DNA from: Embiotoca jacksoni
Taxonomy: Eukaryota; Chordata; Actinopteri; Embiotocidae
DNA length: 64,000 bases
Reading direction: 5' to 3'
Assembly: GCA_022577435.1 (NCBI GenBank)
Contig: JAKOON010000006.1
Span: forward strand, 430,001-494,000
The translations under genes were made by a program, and so were the position numbers. How positions within the stretch are numbered: the first letter of the stretch is position 1; each line of letters starts with the position of its first letter. Below are positions 48,101-60,155 of the stretch, one piece after another. The notes beneath the pieces are model-generated. The model was not told the origin of the DNA and did not search any database. It saw only the letters and a program-made list of their open reading frames with translations.

Positions 48101-51100
48101 ACGTTATTATGTGAGAACCAGATGAGGATGTACACATTAATGACATATAGTTATCTAATGATTTTGATCACACCATCAGCCGGACCGGCGGCGCCACCCT
48201 GCCCGTCTGGTTCACCTGAGACAGACGCATCGAGCCTTTATCGCACGTTACCTTCACTGTAGAGTAGGAAAGGGCCTTCAACGGTATTTTGTTTTTCTCC
48301 TTTTGCAGGTTCATAACTTGAGAACTGTATGGAATGTATGGAATGTGTCTGGTAGATTGCCTCATGACTGTTTGTCCCCCGCTGGTATGATCGGTATTGA
48401 ACTCGTAAGGTGTGGAGGGCTTGGTTGGCAGCAGTTAGGTCGACATTGTGCTCATTCATGCACTGATGCTGTCTGAGTTAAAGTTCATTGTAAGAGCGTG
48501 TAAAGAATTTCTAAAGGCTGCTCTCTGTCATTAACGTCAATGAGGTCCACCAGGAAAAACACCTGGTTTTCAATCTGTATTCCAGTTTATACAAAAGATG
48601 CCTGAGTCAAACCCTTTCACACCAAACTGAGGAAAACCCTCTCTGTTACTTCGTGCAAGGAGAGACATGTTGAAGCAGTTAAAGAGCCTTACAAAGACTT
48701 CCGTCTAAAATGTCATTGTACTTTAACATTTCCCTGTACTGGAACTAAGTGCTCAAGTTCAAACCTGAATAAATGGCAGACTAAATAAACATGTTTGGCC
48801 ATCTAATGCAGCTGTCAACTGACCTTTCGTATAGTAAAGGAATACGTGAACATCTGAAATGTTGTTGACTGAAGTAGAAAGGCTTCTGGTTAAAGTTGTC
48901 AAAATAGATCATTTTGGCTGCTTGGGGCAGTAACAAGCTATAAAAAAAAATGAATAGATTATCACCTTTAAAGTTGATGCAGCAAATATGTCGCATTTAG
49001 ACACCTAGAGTTGTGTTTTGGAGTCATGTGATGAATGAAAGTCCAATATTCACTTGCCTTTTAGCTCATTTTTCCTCAAAAACAAAACCAAAAAGCTCCT
49101 TTATGTTCACCTGCTGTTAAAGTGTTGCAGACTTAGCGGCTCGTCTGGCAAGAAATCTCCGAGACTTTTGAGGCAAATTGTAACTCATGTCTCGTAGAGA
49201 GACGCCAATATTTTCCAGTGGTACCGTGTGACTCTCCTTTCACGGGAGTAGCAGCCTGTTTGGTCAACCAATTAGCAATCGAACAGAAGAATGAATGAGA
49301 TGGAATAACCAATCGCTGATCCCCATTGTTTGTAGGGGGGAGGTACCGCAAACGCAAGAACAAGTTTACTACGTTAGTGTCGTTCCACAGGCCTGCAGCT
49401 TATTAAATTAAAACTTTTACAACCTAGATTATTTTCCCATCATGCTCAGTTTAACGGACTGATGACAATAACAGTTTTGAGCGAGAGCGCTTCATGTGGC
49501 AGCTGTGATTGAAGCAATTGCGTCCAGTCAATGAACGGCCACTAAAAAAGCTGCTTGTTTTTGCCACCGACAGTTTCAGATATAATTGTCTGACAACATA
49601 ATGCGATCCTGAACTTCAGCTTGAAAGATAATAATAGCCAATAACGAATTTAATAATGGTTTGTTGAGTTAAATTTAGCTTGGCCTAATGTTTTTAACTT
49701 TAGATTTTGTTTTAATCTTAATGTGTAAATAGTCAAAAGTAACCGCCTTGAAAATCTAGCGATATCTAGATTACATTTCTACTTTTAATTGAATGTCGTT
49801 GGAAATACTGAACTAGTTGCTAACTGTGGCAGGATGCATACATACATACAACTTGTACTGGGAAGTCCAAATTTCCGTGTTCACAATGCAAAATTTTAAC
49901 TCAAAAGTTGGATTTCCGACTCGAAGAGTCAGAAGAACTTTACCAATCCCAACCTCAAAATCCAAGATGGCCGCTCCACTCTTCAACAGAAGCGAAAACC
50001 TGCAGTAGTACTGTTTATTAGCACTTATTTCTCTTATTCTATTCTTTCACTTATTTAAAAAAAAAGGACTGGAAAACCAAAACAATGAGCTAAAAGATGC
50101 TAAAACTTTCAGTAGAGGTGTGGAGAGCTCCTGATTTTCGTGTCATTTTGTTACCACGAGTGACCCCACCCACATTACTCAGGCCATTTGATCCGTTGTT
50201 GAACATAAAACTATTTGTCAGGGCAGCTTTAAATGGTACGGTGATTATAATGATTACTTTCAGCAGACACGAAAAAAAATGATGCCTGATGGGTAGAGAT
50301 ACATCCCAAGGGTCAGTGCTTTAAAGAGGACCGTTAATGCAAACACTGTTATTGCCGTGCCTTTTTTCGCAGCAAGTAAAAGCATGAGACAAAGCTTTCG
50401 GTGAACATAACGCCTGCAGCGGAGGCTGTTAAAGAGTTTATGTGAAGATAATCCTTTCTGTGGTTTTGGATTTAGACCACAATGGTATCAGGTTCAGTCT
50501 CCAGAGAATCGGATAATTATATCATGTATGGACAAAAACCTGCTGGCACGGAAGGTTTTTGTTTGACTATTATTCGAGAGTGGATCAAAGCTACTGTGTG
50601 TTTTTATTACAGGTGTTTCTTCAAAAAAAAAAAAAGTGTCTGTCTAACACATAAGGCTCTTTGTACGTCAAACGAGGGGATCACATGAGTGCGGATCAAA
50701 GAGCTCCTCGGCGCCCACCCTTCAGTGGAACGGAGGCTGAAGAATGTGAAGTCACGAAGGTCAGGTACTGGAGACTGTTCCCTGTCGAACTCCTAATCTG
50801 AGACGGACTTGTTGTGTTTTTCACCCTCAGTGTCCGCCTCTCGAGCCCCCGCCTCCACTCCTAAAATTCGACCGATGATTCAACACCGTTAATTCCCTGG
50901 AACACTCCGGATCTGCATGAACCTGTAAACAAGCTCGGTGGCATTCCCTGCTCTCATCTGAAATCATCTGTCCCAGACTCCCTTCAACGCCCTCAAACTA
51001 TGTTTTTTCAAGATTTTAAACGACTGCTAAACGCCATTGTCAGCATCGCTGCCTTCTTGCCAAGAGGAGGCCACCTTACCAAGAGGGCGTGGGAGCGCGA

Positions 51101-51659
51101 TGACAGTAAGTGTCTCTGCAGTCCTGTTTGCCATTGTTTGCATAGTGAGTATGCTTTGCGTGCGTGTGTTTAATTACTAATACATACACACTTTTTGTCC
51201 TCACCCGTCTCTGTCTTTTCGGACCGTACTGATGGGGGATGACCACAATCCCGACGATCTGTCTGCAAAACCACATGAGAAAGTCAGCCGGCTGCTGCTC
51301 TTCTGTCAATTCTCTGCGAAAGAGAAAGAAAGTCTAGACAGAGACAATATTTGTACAAAGGTTGTAACAGAAAGAAGTTTTCCGTATTCACAATCCCCAC
51401 ATCCTGTCTGCAAAGGACTCTTGTTTACCCAGCGGCGAAGTCTTCTGATAAGGCAAATCCTCAGATAGCAGTATTTGTCAATTTACAAATGCGGGGACAA
51501 AGTAAGCGCATGGAAACACATTGGAAAAGAAAACGGTGAAATCCTGCATCAAAATAGATTTAGTTTAAATTGTTATTATATTATTATCTTTTACGCACAA
51601 AGGATCAAGTTTCATCTTGAATCATAATTTTAGTAGAAGAATAATGTACTTTTTGTGCC

Positions 51660-51880
51660 AAGCAGCTGGATTTTGGTAGTCGAAGGTCAAAGGTCATTGT
51701 GACCCGACGTTCTTCCCATCTGTCTGTTCGAGTCTCGTAAACATGATCAGAGATGCCTCGAGGTAAATTTCTTGAAGTTTTTGCACAAACGTTCACTCTG
51801 GACTCGAGGATGAACTGATTGCATCTTAGTGATCGAAGGTCAAAGGTCACTGTGACCTTACGTCCGTCCCATCTGCCCGA
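51660..51880 (+). repeat. Two tandem units of a fish repeat carrying nuclear-receptor half-sites
   Basis: GAAGGTCAAAGGTCANTGTGACC recurs with a 153-bp period (51683 and 51836). It resembles an abundant fish interspersed repeat. Confidence 0.7.
51837..51858 (+). promoter_or_regulatory. DR1 overlapping a perfect estrogen response element
   Basis: AGGTCA at 51837-51842, a one-base spacer, AGGTCA at 51844-51849, CTG, then TGACCT at 51853-51858. The first two half-sites form a DR1 and the last two a full palindromic ERE (AGGTCANNNTGACCT). This is a sequence match only, and it lies in repeat DNA. Confidence 0.5.
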
Positions 51881-52927
51881 CATATTGTTTTGAACGTGAT
51901 TTAAGAGAGCCGAAAGTTTGCGGCAGTAAATCCACCCTATTTTTTTTGTTTGTTTACCTTTTCATTGACAAGTGACAAACCGCGTTACCATTGACTTGGG
52001 AGGTAAGGCAGAGCACTGAAAAGGAGAAGGCCAATAGTTTATTTGCTTTTTTTCACCATACAAACTCTTAGGTAAAAATGTTTTGGACCCATTTATACCT
52101 TGCTCACTGGCATTTAGCATGGTTTAAAGTTCGGAGAGCTTTTCTGACTGACAAGAATTGGTATTTTCGTAGCTGGCTAGCATGTTAGCTTCGTGAGGAA
52201 GCCCCGTGAGTACGATACCAACCCTCCACCTGTTCCACCAACATAAAGTTTGCTGTGCCTCTTTGTGTTGTGACCACACGATTGTGCTACGTTTTAGCAT
52301 TTAACCTGTGATTCCCACATGTGGCCACAAGGGTCACTGTTCACCAAGTTACGTAGTCTCGCTTTAGCAGTGTCAGGAGAAGTCAGTATTTTAAATGTAG
52401 TCGTTGCACGGTGTTATTTTCTTCAGTTTGGGAGCCATTCCAGGTTACCATCTTGTGTTGTGAATTTTTTTTTGTAAGAGATGCCGTCCCACCCATTTGT
52501 TTTCATTTGGATCACTTTGTGCCTTTTAAGCATTACAGTGGCGTCTCTGACGCACCCTGAGCTTAACCCAAAAAAACATCTCATCCTACATTTTAAATAT
52601 TTGTTTTCTCATATTGATGTCTTGTGAAGATACCGAACTGTCTGTCTGTTTCTGCTTAAAGACGGGACTGTAGTTGTTATCGCTGATCTGTAGTCGCAAC
52701 AAAAAAAATATTCCAATTGCATCATAATATGTGGTAATGAAAACCTTTTGCCCAGACTGTCCCGACACAAACACTCAGCTATTCCCCAGAAACAGCCAAC
52801 ACTCTTATTGAGCAAGAGGTAACTCAGCACACAGTGAGTGTTACTTGACTTCAGAGCAGAGTGTATAAAGTGTAAAGGGACACAGATTTCCCATTGATTA
52901 TAGTACATGTAACCTCTAATTAAAGCA

Positions 52928-52999
<72 letters not shown>

Positions 53000-53006
53000 A
53001 CACACC
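52928..53006 (+). repeat. (CA)n microsatellite
   Basis: About 38 units upstream of the KRT222-like gene. Confidence 0.95.
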
Positions 53007-53299
53007 GGTCCTGTCACAGTGTCTCCCTGAACATTCCCTCCGCAGCTTGTGTCGCTGCCTGTTTGAAAGCGGCTCAGTAATCCTGGATCAGAGAGTACAA
53101 AGGGCCCCAGAGTGCTGGTGATGTAAGCACTGTGTCCAGTACTTTACCCCCGCTGCTCTCCACCCCCCCCCCCTCCCTACATGCTGCCTGTGGCGGGGGG
53201 GCTGAGGTGGGACAGGGAGGAACATCCCCGTCGTGGCTGACCCCTGAAGACTAACGGTGACACCGGCAGGCTGACTGCAGCGTCTCTGCTCTGTCGCAG

Positions 53300-53473
53300 G
53301 GATCTGATGAAGCCGGGACACAGCGGGGACGGAGGAAGGTGTTGGACCAGCTCGCTGTAGAGGAATGTGGCTGGGCTGTGGGCAGCGGTGGATGGGCTCG
53401 GTGTGACCAGGCGAACAGACCGACTTACTACATTTACTGTGCCTTATATTCGTGGAAGGCCACGTTGCTTAAG
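53300..53473 (+). other. Possible 5' untranslated exon of the KRT222-like gene
   Basis: A GC-rich segment ends CTTAAG before GTGAGTA, a near-perfect splice donor, about 200 bp upstream of the acceptor at 53675. It has no in-frame ATG linked to the keratin frame; the ATG at 53307 stops after 17 codons. A noncoding first exon is therefore the simplest reading. Confidence 0.35.
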
Positions 53474-53687
53474 GTGAGTATATGGCTGGGTAAACATTTG
53501 CCTTGTAAACGCCTTTGGTTAGCATGTGATCTCAGATGGGTGGCAGACTGTTTGCTGTGAAAGTTGTAACCTCATATTGCTCTGTCAGCTGCATACCGTC
53601 GGAATATTTGTGGCCCGTCGGAGGCACTTCCATGCGTGTGTGCGACAGTAAACATTTGGGTGTGCGCCCTCGCAGGTCTCCAGGGAC

Positions 53688-53879
53688 ATGCTGCAGGACT
53701 GCAGTCCCACGATGTGGGGTACGAACGCCCGTTTGAAGGGCTTCTTGGAGCAGGTGAACGGGCTGCAGGAGGCCAACCGGCGGCTGGAGGCTCAGGTGGC
53801 CGAATGGGGCGTCAGGGGCATGTCGCGCTCGCAGGACTGGTCCCGGCAGGAGCAGACCGCCAACGAGCTCCGCGCCCAG
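53688..53879 (+). CDS. krt222: KRT222-like exon with coil 1A
   Basis: The ATG at 53688 follows a possible acceptor (CGCAG ending 53675), so the exon may begin at 53676 with upstream 5' UTR spliced on. It encodes MLQDCSPTMWGTN, then the coil 1A-like helix and EWGVRGMSRSQDWSRQEQ, ending LRAQ before GTCAGA. The Trp-rich region aligns with the IREWY...EDLR segment of normal keratins. Confidence 0.65.
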
Positions 53880-56800
53880 GTCAGACTTTTACCCATCAGG
53901 TGATCAGTGGAAATCTATTCTGACTTTTTCAAAGTGAAGTAAATTGCACTGATGTGATGATGATGATGTTCGAGAAACGCTGCCGTGTCATTTCCACTCG
54001 GGTTTTGTGACTCAGACTGTGCTCCATTATCTCAGCTCAGAGCTGTCTCGGATTCCAGAGAACAGGAGCAGGTGTGTATAATGAAAGACTGCAGTAAAAA
54101 AACACAGCCTGTTGTCTGGTTTAGTGTTGATGACAGCTGCATGCAACATGTTAATCATCTCAAATACACATTCAATCAAAGGCCAAGGTAGGGGGCTGAA
54201 TGGCAGTGGGCTGAACCTAACTTTTAAGACTATTAGATGGTGGTTTATTGATTATAAACTCATCATGGAGCTGTGGATACAACGACTAAAAATTAACATA
54301 GGTTTGAGGCTGTAGAAGTTGTCGATAACTGATGATTTTCGCGTTTTTAATTTGAGCTAGATAGAAGCGGTGACCTCTTCTTGATATATACAAGCTTTAT
54401 TTTGGAACCAGCTGGATCTAAAACCTCAGTTATCACCAAGCTAAAAGAAATACATTATTATTAAGAAATACATATAATACATTATAGAAAGTCATGAGTA
54501 ACGTATTGAAGAGGATTACAAGCAGACGTGTGTCATTACGCCTGGACCGGAGCCAGGCTGTCACACACCACAAAGAATGCGGAAATTTTTCAGACTTTTT
54601 GAGTCACTCAACCACTAACTGGTTCAGTGATCTTACATGACCCCACCCGATGTTTTTTAAGCTGCTCCCTGGATTTACTGTCACTTTCTGTGTGAAACGC
54701 ATGAGTAGGTGTCGCTGACAGACGTTGTAATTGCTTTTCTTGCCTCTCGTCAAATGCCGCGTCACTCCAAGGGTTGCCAAATGTTTCCATGGCGACGACG
54801 ACGACGGGCTTGAGAGCAAACTCTGCCTGTCTCACTGTCTGCTGATCCAGGGAGTGCTTTGGTGTTAACATATAGGATTAAGTCGCTATTCATCTCCTTA
54901 AAAAGTGCTCAATATTATCTTTTTTTATTTAAACCGAAGGCTTATTGATGCGTAATCAGCCTCAGACATAATTAGGTGATCTTGACAGTTTCAATACCCA
55001 CTCATCCCACGAGGGATCAGAAACAGGCGTGTGTGTTGTGGAGGTTTAGTGTGACATCCACATAATGAGTGTATGGTAATGTTTATGGTATAAAAATCCA
55101 TGTTGGCTTTCCTTTAACATAGGTGTGTCTCATTCTGAAAGTGAGAAAACAAATGTAAATAAGGATTTGTTAGCATTTTGTTGTGTGATAAAAGAGAAGG
55201 AAACACTTTTTTGTTCTTGTATTTCTAATAAGAATATGTTGGATTTTGTAATCACACAGCTTTGTTATCCTAAACAGTGAGAATGAAAAGACGGTGGAGA
55301 GCACTATGAATTCGTTGTAATTATTTCACAAATCTCTGTATAATGCGATGGCACCCACCATGTAAAGTACGCAAACGGTACGTATAAAACTTTGGCACTG
55401 ATTGACTTTTTTGAGTCCAGAGTTGAGGAGTGATAAACACTACAACAGAGGGGAAGTTGCGTATTTCAATTTCAGTTTATAATCACATCTGAGAGGACAA
55501 AAATGACACGCGGAGTTCCACAAAACTCCTTTGTGGGGCCTCTTCTATTCAACATCTACTTGCTCTCACTAGCTCCGATTTTGGTAAAAAACAAAATATC
55601 ATACAACTACAACGCACAAATTTATTTTCCATAATCTAAGATAGTGGCAGCAAGTACATCTATATTACCAGTGGAGTATAATCCCATAAAAACTCTGATT
55701 AAGTGCATTGAACAAATCAATTACTGGATTTTCCAGAATTTTCGGTAAGACAAAACTGTAGGTAAACAGTCCATAAACTTTAGCGTGGATTGGCTTTTTG
55801 AGTGCAAAGATGAGAAGACATAAAGACTACAGAAGAGGTATAAATGTATCTTTTAATTTCAGTTTACCTAAAAGTTTGTGATTATCCGAGTGGTCAAAAA
55901 TGATACTCGGAGTTCCCCAAGGTTCCTTTCTGGGGCCTCTTCTGTTCAACAGCTACTTGTTCCCACTGGCTTACATTATGGAAAACAACAAAATATGTTA
56001 CCGTAATTATGCAGGTGATACACAAATATACAACAAAGATCAAACTGTATGGAAACACAATGTACAAACTTTAGCTATGATTGGCTGGGAGGGTGGGAAG
56101 GGGTTAACACATCGAGAGGTACAGTTGAATTTCAGTTTACCGAACAATTTAAAAGAATCAGTGCTACAAATCACAATGATTATTACTAAAATTAGCGTTT
56201 AACCTGATTATTTTAATATTTTATAAAAGACTGCACAGTCACAGTGGTGAACATCAGGAGTAGACATAGTGATCATAATTCATTCATCTTAGTCTCAGAA
56301 TGAAAATATTATGTTGTGTTCATCTATTTTTTTGCAAATATCATTTACCAAAAATACTAAAATAATGATATTAGGCTCCGCTCATTGAACTGCATGATTG
56401 TGGTACAAATGCTTTGGTTTAAAACTTTTGACTCATCATTGCTTTTTGTTTTGTTTTGTTCATGGATGAATTCACTGTTGCAACAATCCCTGATCTCCCC
56501 AACGTGTACAAACAAAGAAATCTGGTTTGGTGAACATATTTCCTGAGGGTTATCGTTACAAAGAAAGAAAATAATGATTCCACCCCAAAACCGCAAATGT
56601 TGCCTCGGTTTGTTTTGTGGTTTGCCTCATTTGTTGGGAAGACTTTCCCAGGAAATTCTGTAAAGCGTCAGTTTTCTCTTATGACTAACAACAAAGATAA
56701 AGTATTGCAAGACTCCTGTTATTAGATTAAGATGACAGAATGTTTCAGATCTGACTTCAAACTGAATCAGCGTGCAGCGATTTGGTGCATGTTGTGTCTG

Positions 56801-59639
56801 CACATCTAATCGTGTGTTATTGTCTGTTTTTTGACTCTGTCAGGTCGGTAAACTGCTGATGGAGAACGCCCAACTGGCTCTACAGTCTGACAGCATGAAG
56901 TCCAGAGCGGCTGCCATCCAGGCCAGGTCAGCTGGATCTGTCTGTCGTTTTTCCTGAAAGCTCTAATGCTCGTCTCCCTCAGTCAATAACGGTCTGCCGC
57001 TTATTGATCAGTAATATTAGGTATTAGATCAAATCTCATAAACCTATACATCCTCTTTGATCCACTTCATGTCCAAAGTGATACAGTTATAAGCACATTT
57101 TTGTCTTTCGATTGGTAATATGTGGGATTATAATCCCCAATCAATGTTTGAAGTGTAGCTGTGGAGTAAATGAGGAAAGACTTCCTGTTTTGCTTTCTTT
57201 CCCAGCCCCCTCCCCCCCATTCCCTCCATTCCCCCCCCCTCCCACTCCCCCCTTCCAGTTATCTAACTCGGGCCGCTTCCCGCTCCTCTGTGAGCCAACC
57301 TGCATACAAATTCAGGCCGGGCTTTGTGCCACGTCAGCACTTTCACTTATGTATTGATGCAGAGTGACACCGAGCCACCCCCGCCCTCTTCTCCACCCAC
57401 CTCCCTCAGCATGCAAACACACAACCACGGCTATACACACACATACACATCTCCCTCCGCTGTCAGCCATAAACCCCTGAAGGACAGAGGCGACACACCG
57501 CAGCCATAAACACGTCCACCTGTTTCTATAAAAAGAAACAGGTGGTGATGTGTCTCCTAACCGGCTCGATGTGTCTGTGAGACTCTGCACTTTGTTTATG
57601 ACACACTTAATATGATGTCAAGGTCTTTTTTTTGTCCTTTTAGTCGTGATTTCTGCAACTCACTGCCTCACAGTCACACACCCGATCTTTCAGCTGAATG
57701 TTCAACCGAGAGTTAACTACTTACTAGCTCTTCTTGGATTCCCTTTTTACAATGAGGAAGTGGGTTGTTTGAAAAAGACTGTGGATATGTTAGTACTTGA
57801 TTTATATCGGTTCAGCTCTATTTAAATTCATATATTTCCTCTTAGTACCAGCCCTTTGTTTGTTTGAGACACGGGATTGATCATAAATACTAAGTGGGCA
57901 TCTGTTGACGTCGTAGGTGCGAGACGGAGGAGGGGAACACCAGGTGTCTGGAGCAACAAGTGGCTCTGCTCAGGGAGTTGAAGAGAAAGGCGGATCAGAG
58001 CAGCGTGACGCTGCAGGCTGACTGTTGCCGCTCCATGACGGAGCTGCAGGAGATGCACCAGGAGTTCGAGGTCACCGTGTGCCTTTCCCCGTTTTGCCTT
58101 CGTCTCGTCTAATTCATGCCTCTGCCTGTTTTATTGTGCCTCTCCTTGTCTGTCTGGTTCTCTGTCTTCCTCATTGGCAGTACTAAGTCTAACATTATCT
58201 GTTCTATAAAACCGTCACCTGGGGTTGGTTTTGTCACCTCTGGCGTGGCATAAAAGTTAACACCCCCTCAAGTAGTTTTAGAAACATTAAACGAGAACAT
58301 ATAGGGCACCCGGTAGCCGGATATATCCTGGTATCGTCAGACCCAAATTCACTGCATGAATAAATGGGTCCGGCTACACTCCACTGAGGATCGTTTCCAG
58401 TCGCCTCCTAATAAGCAAAGACCTTGAGTTAATTTTTCAAAACAGTTAGCGCAGCCATCAAATACTAGATGTTGGGCGCCAAAACTCACCCAGCTGTAAA
58501 CACCAGAGACCTTCCCCCTAATGTGAGCAGAGTGCAACGCCGTGTCGGTCGACGACCATTGAGGACTTTGTAAAACACATTCAGGGAGCAAACACTTTAC
58601 TTCAACATCACTCAGCCCACTCACTCAGAATAATATATTATTCTTATGTTCAACCCTCTGACTTTTCATCGGCGCAGTGTACAGGATTTAGTGGCGAAGC
58701 TGTAGATTGCAACTAATTGAAAATCCCTTCCCTCACCCTCCGGTTGCAGGCGTGTAAGCAGAATCTACAGTGGCCTCAAAAAACACGCAAGCCCCTCTTC
58801 AGAGTCAGTGTTCGGTTTGTCCCTTCTAGGCTCCTGTAGAAACATGGCGGCTTGGTGGAAGAGGACCCGCTCCCCGTGTAGATATGAAGGGCTCATGCTA
58901 AGCTAACAAAACAGCCAGTTAATTTTTGGGGGCTTATACATGAATGAAAACATACTACTCCGACACACAAGAACAAATACCTCCAAAACGAACAATTTAT
59001 ATCCGTTTCATCGGTTTGCTGCTAAATATCAGGTGTTAGCATGCTGACACATACACACAGTGTTCACAGTGAAGCTTCCCGCAGCTGCCGCTTCGGGTGT
59101 AGACTCTTACTTGTACACTTCTTTGTTAAAACGATGCTCCTCTCCGTCGTCCCTCTCGGACCCTTCGTAACCTCTGACCTCCTTTTATTGGGTTTAAAAT
59201 GAGAAGGCAAAACTGTGTAATTATGGGAGTGGTTACTGTCATTGTGATCATGACAGGTAAATTATGTGTGACCTTTTCCAACCCTAACATAATAGCCCTA
59301 TAATCATTGGGTATATATGTATGTGTGTGTGTGTGTGTGTGTGTGAGTAACATTTCACAGCATCTTCTGACTCCTACGCTGACTTCGCTCTGACCTCGTC
59401 CTCCTCTCTCCTCCCTCTTTTCCTTTATATCATTCCTGCTGACTAATACTCCCCCGACACACACTGACACGCACTTCCAGGGTCACGTACGCGCACACAC
59501 ACACACACACACACACATATATGCCCACATGTTTAGCTCGACAACTGTTTCTTTCTTCTTTTTTTTTTCTTACCTCTGCATTGCGTGGTCTCACTGCGCC
59601 CACCACCACACACACACTCACTTACCCACAACATCACCA

Positions 59640-59692
<53 letters not shown>

Positions 59693-60155
59693 CTCTCTTT
59701 TCTCTTGTCCTGTTTTTTCTCCTTTGCATTTATCCTCAGACTATTTCTGGCCCACTTTCATGTCGCTCTTGTTTTTCTCTCGCTATCCTTCACTCTCTTT
59801 GCACCCTCTCTCCGTCCCCCCCCCCCCTCCCCACCTCTCCCTCCCTCTCCCGATCTTGCTCCATCTGGTTGGCTGTCTGCAGGCAGCCCGGGCTCTGCAG
59901 CTGCAACGGGCCGACTCCTGCGATGCTCTGTTAGCGACGGCCGCGGAAGCAGCAGCAGCAGCAGCAGGAGGAAGAAGAGGGGAGGAGGAGGATGGCACAG
60001 GGATGGAGCCCACCCAGCTCCTCGACCGAACCAGAGCGCAGTGCGACCAGAGCAGAGCTCCGGGCCCCGGCGAGAGACACCTCGGCCCGGGCGCCGTCTC
60101 AAGTCCAGCCTCCGGAGCCGCAGCATCCAGGACACACAGAGGAGTTCTCAATGAG
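53688..60155 (+). CDS. krt222: Divergent type I keratin-like protein, KRT222-like (partial, 3' exons beyond window)
   Basis: Exons are join(53688-53879, 56844-56926, 57917-58070, 59883-60155), 702 nt or 234 codons. Evidence that it is a keratin relative: the first exon holds a coil 1A-like segment (NARLKGFLEQVNGLQEANRR), the second exon is exactly 83 nt, the third is 154 nt (canonical 157), and phases match type I keratins at every junction. The head is only about 12 residues and coil 1A lacks the usual NLNDRLASYL text, so normal filament assembly is doubtful. In exon 4, MEPTQLLDRTRAQCD resembles my memory of the human KRT222 start (MELSQLLNEIRANYE), which is the basis for the symbol. Coil 2 exons (126 and 221 nt types) were not found up to 64000. 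It is divergent to the keratin at 44014. It could alternatively be a decaying keratin copy. Confidence 0.6.
53880..56843. other. Intron of the KRT222-like gene with LINE fragments
   Basis: A noncoding intron of 3 kb. Its right half (about 55370-56200) is made of degenerate LINE reverse-transcriptase fragments, and the rest shows nothing I recognise. Confidence 0.6.
55370..56200 (+). mobile_element. Degenerate LINE reverse-transcriptase fragments, tandemly duplicated
   Basis: At 55900-56045 the reading GVPQGSFLGPLLFNSYLFPL...NYAGDTQIY is the fingers/palm region of a non-LTR reverse transcriptase, with the YADD catalytic box altered to YAGD. A second diverged copy of the same segment lies about 393 bp upstream (55510-55625), and a third partial copy of the flanking sequence begins near 56050. 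All are broken. Confidence 0.75.
56844..56926 (+). CDS. krt222: KRT222-like 83-nt exon (coil 1B start)
   Basis: The acceptor is CAG at 56841-56843, the donor GTCAGC. It encodes VGKLLMENAQLALQSDSMKS and then RAAAIQA. This aligns residue for residue in length with the ISIAALDNARLMLQIDNARL exon of the neighbouring keratin. Confidence 0.7.
56927..57916. other. Intron of the KRT222-like gene
   Basis: Contains C/T-rich sequence at 57200-57260; nothing else recognised. Confidence 0.6.
57917..58070 (+). CDS. krt222: KRT222-like third rod exon
   Basis: The acceptor is TAG at 57914-57916, the donor a weak GTCACC. Length is 154 nt, one codon less than the keratin 157-nt exon. It encodes CETEEGNTRCLEQQVALLRE and ELQEMHQEFE. 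It is alpha-helical and Glu/Gln-rich, but the invariant keratin text is lost. Confidence 0.65.
58071..59882. other. Intron of the KRT222-like gene
   Basis: Contains CA/TG microsatellites at 59319-59345, 59494-59517 and 59642-59690 and a C-rich tract near 59818. No coding exon seen. Confidence 0.6.
59642..59690 (+). repeat. (CA)n microsatellite
   Basis: About 24 units in an intron of the KRT222-like gene. Confidence 0.95.
59883..60155 (+). CDS. krt222: KRT222-like fourth exon, expanded
   Basis: The acceptor is CTGCAG at 59877-59882, the donor GTACCA. Length is 273 nt, 111 nt more than the usual 162-nt keratin exon and still in phase. It encodes AARALQLQRADSCDALLATA, an alanine run from a GCA repeat (59950-59965), an acidic Gly stretch, MEPTQLLDRTRAQCDQ, then a Pro/Ser/Ala-rich non-helical end. 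The last part may be intron retained in my model. Confidence 0.5.

Larger units (their letters stand above)
44131..53299. other. Intergenic region between the two divergent keratin genes
   Basis: No credible coding exon seen. It contains the TACGTGACG-type array with nested insertion (44740-45170), (AC)n-like sequence at 45500-45540, the nuclear-receptor-motif repeat at 51660-51880 and a (CA)n at 52928-53006. The remainder is ordinary AT-rich sequence. Confidence 0.6.

Noticed and set aside
53339..53473. In-frame N-terminal extension of the KRT222-like protein
   Set aside because: The frame joins in phase but starts only with GTG; no ATG precedes it in frame, so a 5' untranslated exon is more likely.
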